The notes under the pieces: model-generated | The model's database searches: none | What the model saw: only the letters and a program-made list of their open reading frames with translations | What the model was told of the DNA's origin: nothing | Assembly: GCA_963977795.1 (NCBI GenBank) | Contig: CAXBRB010000036.1 | Coordinates: 1 to 15,900 of the forward strand | Source: Bog-756 sp963977795 | GTDB lineage: Bacteria > Actinomycetota > Acidimicrobiia > Acidimicrobiales > RAAP-2 | DNA length: 15,900 bases | Direction of reading: 5' to 3' | Position numbers and translations under genes: made by a program | Shown here: piece by piece, positions 12,606 through 15,900 of the stretch | Numbering within the stretch: position 1 is the stretch's first letter | Layout of the letters: each line of letters begins with the position of its first letter

Positions 12606-13970
12606 TCAACCCCGGAGCAGCTCGGCGATCCGGAAGGCGAGGTCGAGCGACTGGCGGCCGTTCAGCCGGGGGTCGCACGTCGTGGTGTAGCGCAGGCCGA
12701 GCTGCCCCTCGACGATGTCCTCGAAGCCCCCCAGGCACTCGGTGACGTCGTCCCCGGTCAGCTCCACGTGGACGCCGCCGGGCCAGGTGCCGGCTTCCCG
12801 GTGGAGCCGGAAGAACGACTGGAGCTCGCCGATGATGTCGTCGAAGCGGCGGGTCTTCTGGCCGCCCTCGGCGGTGAAGGTGTTCCCGTGCATGGGGTCG
12901 CACTCCCAGACCACCGGGTGGCCCTCGTCGCGCACGGCGGCCAGCAGGGGCGGCAGGCGGTCGTCGATGGCCTCCACCCCGAACCGGGTGATGAGGGTGA
13001 GGCGGCCCGGGATGCGCTCCGGGTTGAGCCGCTCGCAAAGGGCGATCACGTCGTCGGCGGTGGCCGAGGTGCCCACCTTGGAGCCCACCGGGTTGCGGAT
13101 GCCCGAGAGGAACTCGCAGTGGGCGCCGTCGAGCTGGCGGGTCCGCTCGCCCACCCACAGCATGTGGGCCGAGCAGTCGTACCACTCGCCGGTCAGCGAG
13201 TCCCGGCGGGTCAGCGCCTCCTCGTAGTCGAGGATCAGGGCCTCGTGGCTGGTCCAGAAGTCGACCTCGTGGAGCGAGCCCTCCCCGGTCAGGTCGATGC
13301 CGCAGGCCGTCATGAACCGCAGGGCGGCGTCGATCCCCTCGGCGATGTCCTCGAAGCGGCGCCCTTCGGCCGAGGAGGCCACGAACTCCTGGTTCCAGGC
13401 GTGGACCTGGCTGAGGTCGGCGAAGCCCCCCTTGGTGAAGGCCCGCAGCAGGTTCAGCGTCGACACCGCCTGCTGGTAGGCGGTGATCAGCCGCTGGGGG
13501 TCGGGGATCCGGGCGGCGGCCTCGGGCAGATCGTCGTTGACCATGTGGCCGCGGAAGGAGGCGATGACCTGGTCGCCGACCTGCTCGGTGGGGGAGGACC
13601 GGGGCTTGGCGAACTGCCCGGCGATCCGTCCGAGCTTCACCACCGGCACGCCGGCGCCATAGGTCAGCACCACGGCCATCTGGAGGATGACCTTGAGCTT
13701 GTCCCGGATGGCGTCGGCCGAGAACTCGGCGAACGACTCGGCGCAGTCGCCGGCCTGGAGGACGAAGGCCCGCCCCTGGGCGGCCTGGCCGAGGGCCGTC
13801 GTCAGCTGACGGGCCTCGCCGGCGAAGACCAGGGGCGGGAGGCCCGACAGCGTCGCATGGGCCTTCTTCAGGGCCTGGGCGTCCGGCCACTCGGGCTGCT
13901 GGGCGGCCGGCCGGCTGCGCCAGGAGTCGGGACGCCAGGCACCGGCGTCGGGAGTCGTCTGCTCGGCCAC
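12606..13970 (-). CDS. aroG: Class II (plant-type) DAHP synthase
   Basis: The enzyme joins phosphoenolpyruvate and erythrose 4-phosphate to DAHP, the entry step of the shikimate pathway. The product is 454 residues from the GTG at 13970, close to the 462 of M. tuberculosis AroG. Hallmarks of the class II family are LQAGDCAESF with metal-ligand Cys76, GRIAGQFAKPRSSPTE, SGIRNPVGSKVG, WECDPMHGNT (metal His), HVELTGDDVTECLGG (Glu) and TTCDPRLNGRQSLDLAF (Asp). An in-frame GTG at 13994 would add eight residues but would place the TACGCT element inside the gene, so 13970 is preferred. Family members are often inhibited by aromatic amino acids. The gene stands alone, without other aro genes, back to back with the LLM oxidoreductase and 154 bases upstream of the repeat protein on the same strand. 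Confidence 0.95.
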   Translation of the reverse strand: MAEQTTPDAGAWRPDSWRSRPAAQQPEWPDAQALKKAHATLSGLPPLVFAGEARQLTTALGQAAQGRAFVLQAGDCAESFAEFSADAIRDKLKVILQMAVVLTYGAGVPVVKLGRIAGQFAKPRSSPTEQVGDQVIASFRGHMVNDDLPEAAARIPDPQRLITAYQQAVSTLNLLRAFTKGGFADLSQVHAWNQEFVASSAEGRRFEDIAEGIDAALRFMTACGIDLTGEGSLHEVDFWTSHEALILDYEEALTRRDSLTGEWYDCSAHMLWVGERTRQLDGAHCEFLSGIRNPVGSKVGTSATADDVIALCERLNPERIPGRLTLITRFGVEAIDDRLPPLLAAVRDEGHPVVWECDPMHGNTFTAEGGQKTRRFDDIIGELQSFFRLHREAGTWPGGVHVELTGDDVTECLGGFEDIVEGQLGLRYTTTCDPRLNGRQSLDLAFRIAELLRG

Positions 13971-13976
13971 CCCTAC

Positions 13977-13982
13977 AGCGTA
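13977..13982 (-). promoter_or_regulatory. Candidate -10 element, leaderless DAHP synthase start
   Basis: On the minus strand TACGCT is followed by six bases (GTAGGG) and the GTG at 13970. The hexamer, spacing and start codon are the same as at proA. It favours 13970 over the upstream GTG at 13994 as the real start. Confidence 0.6.
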
Positions 13983-13995
13983 TGGCAGCGGCACC

Positions 13996-14001
13996 TAGGC
14001 T
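13996..14001 (+). promoter_or_regulatory. Candidate -10 element, leaderless LLM oxidoreductase start
   Basis: TAGGCT is followed by six bases and the ATG at 14008. It lies only 13 bases from the oppositely directed TACGCT of the DAHP synthase gene, so the two promoters must overlap upstream of their -10 elements. Confidence 0.6.
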
Positions 14002-14007
14002 CGGGCC

Positions 14008-14937
14008 ATGACTCCGTTCCGCTTCGGCGTGCAGCTGTCCTCCGCCCCCTCCGGCGCCGCCTGGCGGGAGCTGGCCCGACGGGTCGAGGGGCTCGGCTAC
14101 TCGACGCTGTTCATCCCTGACCACTTCGAGGACCAGCTGGGCCCCCTGGTGGCGCTCACCGTGGCCGCCGAGGCCACCACGACCCTGCGGGTGGGCTCGC
14201 TGGTGTTCGGGAACGACTACCGCCACCCGGTGGTGCTGGCGAAGGAGGTGGCCACGCTGGACCTCCTGTCCGAGGGTCGGGTCGAGTTCGGGCTCGGGGC
14301 GGGATGGATGACCACCGACTACGAGCAGTCGGGCATGGTCCACGACCCGGCCGGGGTGCGCATCGGGCGCATGGCCGAGAGCCTGGCCGTCATGAAGTCC
14401 CTGTGGGCGACCGGGGCCTGCACCTTCGAGGGCGAGCACTACCGCATCACCGGTGCCATCGGCGCCCCGAGGCCCCACGCCCAGCCCCATCCGCCGATCA
14501 TCATCGGCGGGGGCGGGCGCCGGGTCCTGGGGATCGCCGCCCGTGAGGCCGACATCGTCGGGGTGAACCCGAGCCTGGCCGCCGGGTACGTGGGGCCGGA
14601 GGTGATCGCCACCACCACCGCCGAGTACTACGACGAACGGGTGGCGTGGATCCGTGAGGCGGCCGGGGACCGCATGGCCGACCTCGAGCTCCAGATCCTC
14701 ACCTTCCTGGTTCAGGTCACCCCCGACCGTCAGGCGGCGGTCGACGGCGTGGCGTCGCTCCTGGGAGTCACCGCCGAGCAGGTGGAGGGATCGCCCATCG
14801 CCCTCATCGGCACGGTCGAGGAGATGGCCGAGCGCCTGGTCGAGCGCCGGGAGCGGTGGGGCTTCTCCTACCTGGTGGTCCACGAGGCCGAGATGGAGGC
14901 GTTCGCCCCGGTGGTGGCCGCCCTGGCCGGCACCTGA
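14008..14937 (+). CDS. LLM-class flavin/F420-dependent oxidoreductase
   Basis: The 309-residue product is a luciferase-like monooxygenase-fold protein. It begins FRFGVQLSSAPSG, then has FIPDHF near residue 35, LRVGSLVFGNDYRHPVVLAKEVATLDLLSEGRV-type helix and strand order (70-94), FGLGAGWMTTDYE and PHPPIIIGGGGRRVLGIAARE around 160-180, as in the F420-dependent class that includes the MSMEG_2516-like subfamily. Such enzymes use reduced F420 or FMN to act on varied carbonyl and aromatic compounds; the substrate here cannot be deduced. A cytoplasmic TIM barrel is expected. The ATG start at 14008 follows TAGGCT by six bases. nadD starts 15 bases after its stop and probably shares its transcript. 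Confidence 0.9.
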   Translation: MTPFRFGVQLSSAPSGAAWRELARRVEGLGYSTLFIPDHFEDQLGPLVALTVAAEATTTLRVGSLVFGNDYRHPVVLAKEVATLDLLSEGRVEFGLGAGWMTTDYEQSGMVHDPAGVRIGRMAESLAVMKSLWATGACTFEGEHYRITGAIGAPRPHAQPHPPIIIGGGGRRVLGIAAREADIVGVNPSLAAGYVGPEVIATTTAEYYDERVAWIREAAGDRMADLELQILTFLVQVTPDRQAAVDGVASLLGVTAEQVEGSPIALIGTVEEMAERLVERRERWGFSYLVVHEAEMEAFAPVVAALAGT

Positions 14938-14943
14938 GCCGAC

Positions 14944-14948
14944 GGAGG
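14944..14948 (+). promoter_or_regulatory. Ribosome binding site of nadD
   Basis: GGAGG within a longer GGAGGGGG run lies just before the nadD ATG (14953). The four-base spacing from GGAGG is short, but the run allows other alignments. It shows nadD is translated from a transcript begun upstream. Confidence 0.55.
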
Positions 14949-14952
14949 GGGC

Positions 14953-15561
14953 ATGGCGGACCCGGTCCGGATCGGCCTGTTCGGCGGCACCTTCGACCCC
15001 GTCCACACCGGCCACCTGACGGCGGCCGAGGAGGTGCGCTCGGCGCTCGGACTGGACCGGATGCTCCTGGTCGTGGCCAACGACCCCTGGCAGAAGTCGG
15101 ACCGGGACGTCACGCCGGCCGAGGATCGGTTCGCCCTGGTGGTGGCCGCCGTGGCGGACCATCCGCACTTGGAGGCGTCCCGCCTGGAGATCGACCGGGG
15201 TGGGCCCAGCTACACCGTGGACACCGTGCGCCAGCTTGTCGAGGCCGTGCCGGACGCCACCGTGGTCGTGGTCGTGGGCGCCGACGTGGCATCGCAGCTG
15301 GACACGTGGCACGACGCCGACGCCCTGGCCGGGATGGTCACCGTGGCCGTGGTGGACCGGCCCGGAGCACCCCCGGCGGCGGTGCCCGAGGGGTGGCGCT
15401 CGGTCCGGGTGGCGGTCACCCCGGTCGACGTGTCGGCCACCGAGCTGCGACGGGCGCTGGGCTCGGCCGACCCGGCCGACCGCGCCCTCGTGGCGGCCAC
15501 CGTGCCGGCTCCCGTAGTCCGCTGCATCGCCGAGCGCGGCCTGTACGCTTCGGGCAGATGA
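14953..15561 (+). CDS. nadD: Nicotinate-nucleotide adenylyltransferase
   Basis: NadD transfers AMP from ATP to nicotinate mononucleotide to give deamido-NAD, the penultimate step of NAD synthesis. The 202-residue product has the nucleotidyltransferase signature GGTFDPVHTGH (residues 11-21), WQK at 46-48, the GPSYTVDT segment at 84-91, GAD at 109-111 and the second ATP motif SATELR (161-166), in the place of the usual SSTxxR. Length and motif spacing are normal. The ATG at 14953 follows a GGAGG site. The stop overlaps the ATG of the small membrane protein (ATGA). In many actinobacteria nadD follows the proBA region and precedes the ribosome silencing factor gene, which fits this place. Confidence 0.95.
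   Translation: MADPVRIGLFGGTFDPVHTGHLTAAEEVRSALGLDRMLLVVANDPWQKSDRDVTPAEDRFALVVAAVADHPHLEASRLEIDRGGPSYTVDTVRQLVEAVPDATVVVVVGADVASQLDTWHDADALAGMVTVAVVDRPGAPPAAVPEGWRSVRVAVTPVDVSATELRRALGSADPADRALVAATVPAPVVRCIAERGLYASGR
15544..15549 (+). promoter_or_regulatory. Candidate -10 element inside the end of nadD
   Basis: TACGCT lies eight bases before the ATG at 15558. It falls in nadD codons for Leu-Tyr-Ala, so it could arise by chance. The hexamer is the same as at proA and DAHP synthase, which keeps a leaderless secondary start possible. Confidence 0.35.
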
Positions 15562-15860
15562 CCGGGCAGGGCACATCCAGCACGCCGGACGGCAGCACAC
15601 CGGACGGCAGCCCCCTGGCGGTGGGACCGCCACCGGAGGCCCCGGGGCCGACCGCCCCCGCCGACTCCCGCCGGGAGCTGCGTGAGTCGCGACGGCAGCG
15701 CCGCCGCACCCTGTGGCTGTGCGCCGGGGTCCTCGCCGTGTGCCTCGGCCTCACGGTGGCCACCGTCGAGCTCGCTCGGAGCCGGCCCGTCGCGCCGGCG
15801 GGCGCGGCGGCCCTGGGCGGACCGGACACGGCCATGGTGTCCGGCGGGTGGGCGGCGTGA
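15558..15860 (+). CDS. Small single-span membrane protein, function unknown
   Basis: The 100-residue product has no family I recognise. Residues 1-37 are Gly, Ser, Pro and Thr-rich, with two copies of STPDG. Residues 38-50 are strongly basic (RRELRESRRQRRR), residues 51-73 are a hydrophobic segment (LWLCAGVLAVCLGLTVATVE) and the tail is short and Ala/Gly-rich. The positive-inside rule puts the N-terminus in the cytoplasm and a ~27-residue tail outside. It overlaps nadD at the start and the next gene at the stop (GTGA), so it is fully embedded in an operon. In related genomes a LytR-CpsA-Psr protein often stands between nadD and rsfS; this is far too short for one, though its layout could be a remnant of the anchor. 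That link is only a guess. Confidence 0.7.
   Translation: MTGQGTSSTPDGSTPDGSPLAVGPPPEAPGPTAPADSRRELRESRRQRRRTLWLCAGVLAVCLGLTVATVELARSRPVAPAGAAALGGPDTAMVSGGWAA
15579..15608 (+). repeat. 15-bp tandem repeat, two copies
   Basis: Two 15-bp units differing at one base encode Ser-Thr-Pro-Asp-Gly twice in the disordered N-terminus of the small membrane protein. The unit keeps the reading frame. Its significance is probably low. Confidence 0.7.
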
Positions 15861-15900
15861 GCACCGGCGACGCCGCTCCCGGGTCGGCCGTGCCGGACCT
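15857..15900 (+). CDS. Start of a further gene, truncated by the window
   Basis: A GTG at 15857 overlaps the stop of the small membrane protein in a GTGA arrangement like those at proB and the histidine phosphatase gene. Fourteen codons are visible (MSTGDAAPGSAVPD), too few to identify the family. By gene order the ribosome silencing factor gene (rsfS), or a cell-wall LCP protein, would be expected after nadD. That is inference from position only. Confidence 0.4.
   Translation, partial: MSTGDAAPGSAVPD

Noticed and set aside
13971..13994. Start of DAHP synthase at GTG 13994.
   Set aside because: The TACGCT element and its six-base spacer would then be coding, and the extra residues have no family support. 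The GTG at 13970 has the same promoter layout as proA.
12565..15633. A minus-strand open frame of over 1,000 codons running across DAHP synthase, the LLM oxidoreductase and nadD.
   Set aside because: It is an artefact of very high G+C, where stop codons are rare. It overlaps three well-recognised genes in other frames and its protein is Arg/Gly/Pro-rich without any family motif.

Overview
The window is about 70-72% G+C and densely packed, with short intergenic gaps and many GTG starts and 4-bp overlaps. Gene content and order point to a high-G+C actinobacterium. I favour class Acidimicrobiia because of the secreted protein built from GYWLVASDGG-type repeats, the plant-like class II DAHP synthase and an RNase E/G with an Arg/Gly-rich extension. 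The class-level call is an inference from remembered family distribution, not from a search.

Layout. (1) 1-599, minus strand: a [3Fe-4S]-type ferredoxin followed by the N-terminal part of a cytochrome P450, which runs off the left edge. (2) About 612-5984, plus strand: the classic actinobacterial block rne - rplU - rpmA - (PtpB-like phosphatase) - obg - proB. (3) 6071-10686, plus strand: proA followed by a MoxR-type AAA+ ATPase, a CoxE-like VWA protein and a histidine phosphatase, joined by 4-bp overlaps or a 13-bp gap. (4) 10730-13970, minus strand: a secreted protein with six propeller-like repeats and a GH25-like domain, and upstream of it class II DAHP synthase. (5) 14008-15900, plus strand: an LLM-class (probably F420-dependent) oxidoreductase, nadD, a small single-span membrane protein and the first codons of another gene. 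No stretch over 300 bases lacks a gene. I saw no rRNA, tRNA, CRISPR array, IS element or integrase.

How the genes work together. The backbone serves ribosome building and RNA decay (L21, L27, Obg, RNase E/G), proline synthesis (ProB, ProA) and NAD synthesis (NadD). Between proA and nadD, neighbours in many actinobacteria, sit about 7.6 kb of other genes. The MoxR/VWA pair is probably a chaperone or metal-cofactor insertion machine of unknown client.

Two sequence-level signals stand out. First, at least seven genes have a TANNNT -10 hexamer 6-9 bases before the start codon, which suggests leaderless transcripts; genes lacking this signal mostly have a Shine-Dalgarno sequence or a stop-start overlap. 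Second, the RNase E/G frame runs backwards into the ferredoxin gene with no plausible start, and codon use changes there. This suggests an assembly misjoin or a real rearrangement near 612-640. I found no clear new defence or mobile system; the least explained unit is the MoxR-VWA-histidine phosphatase module.
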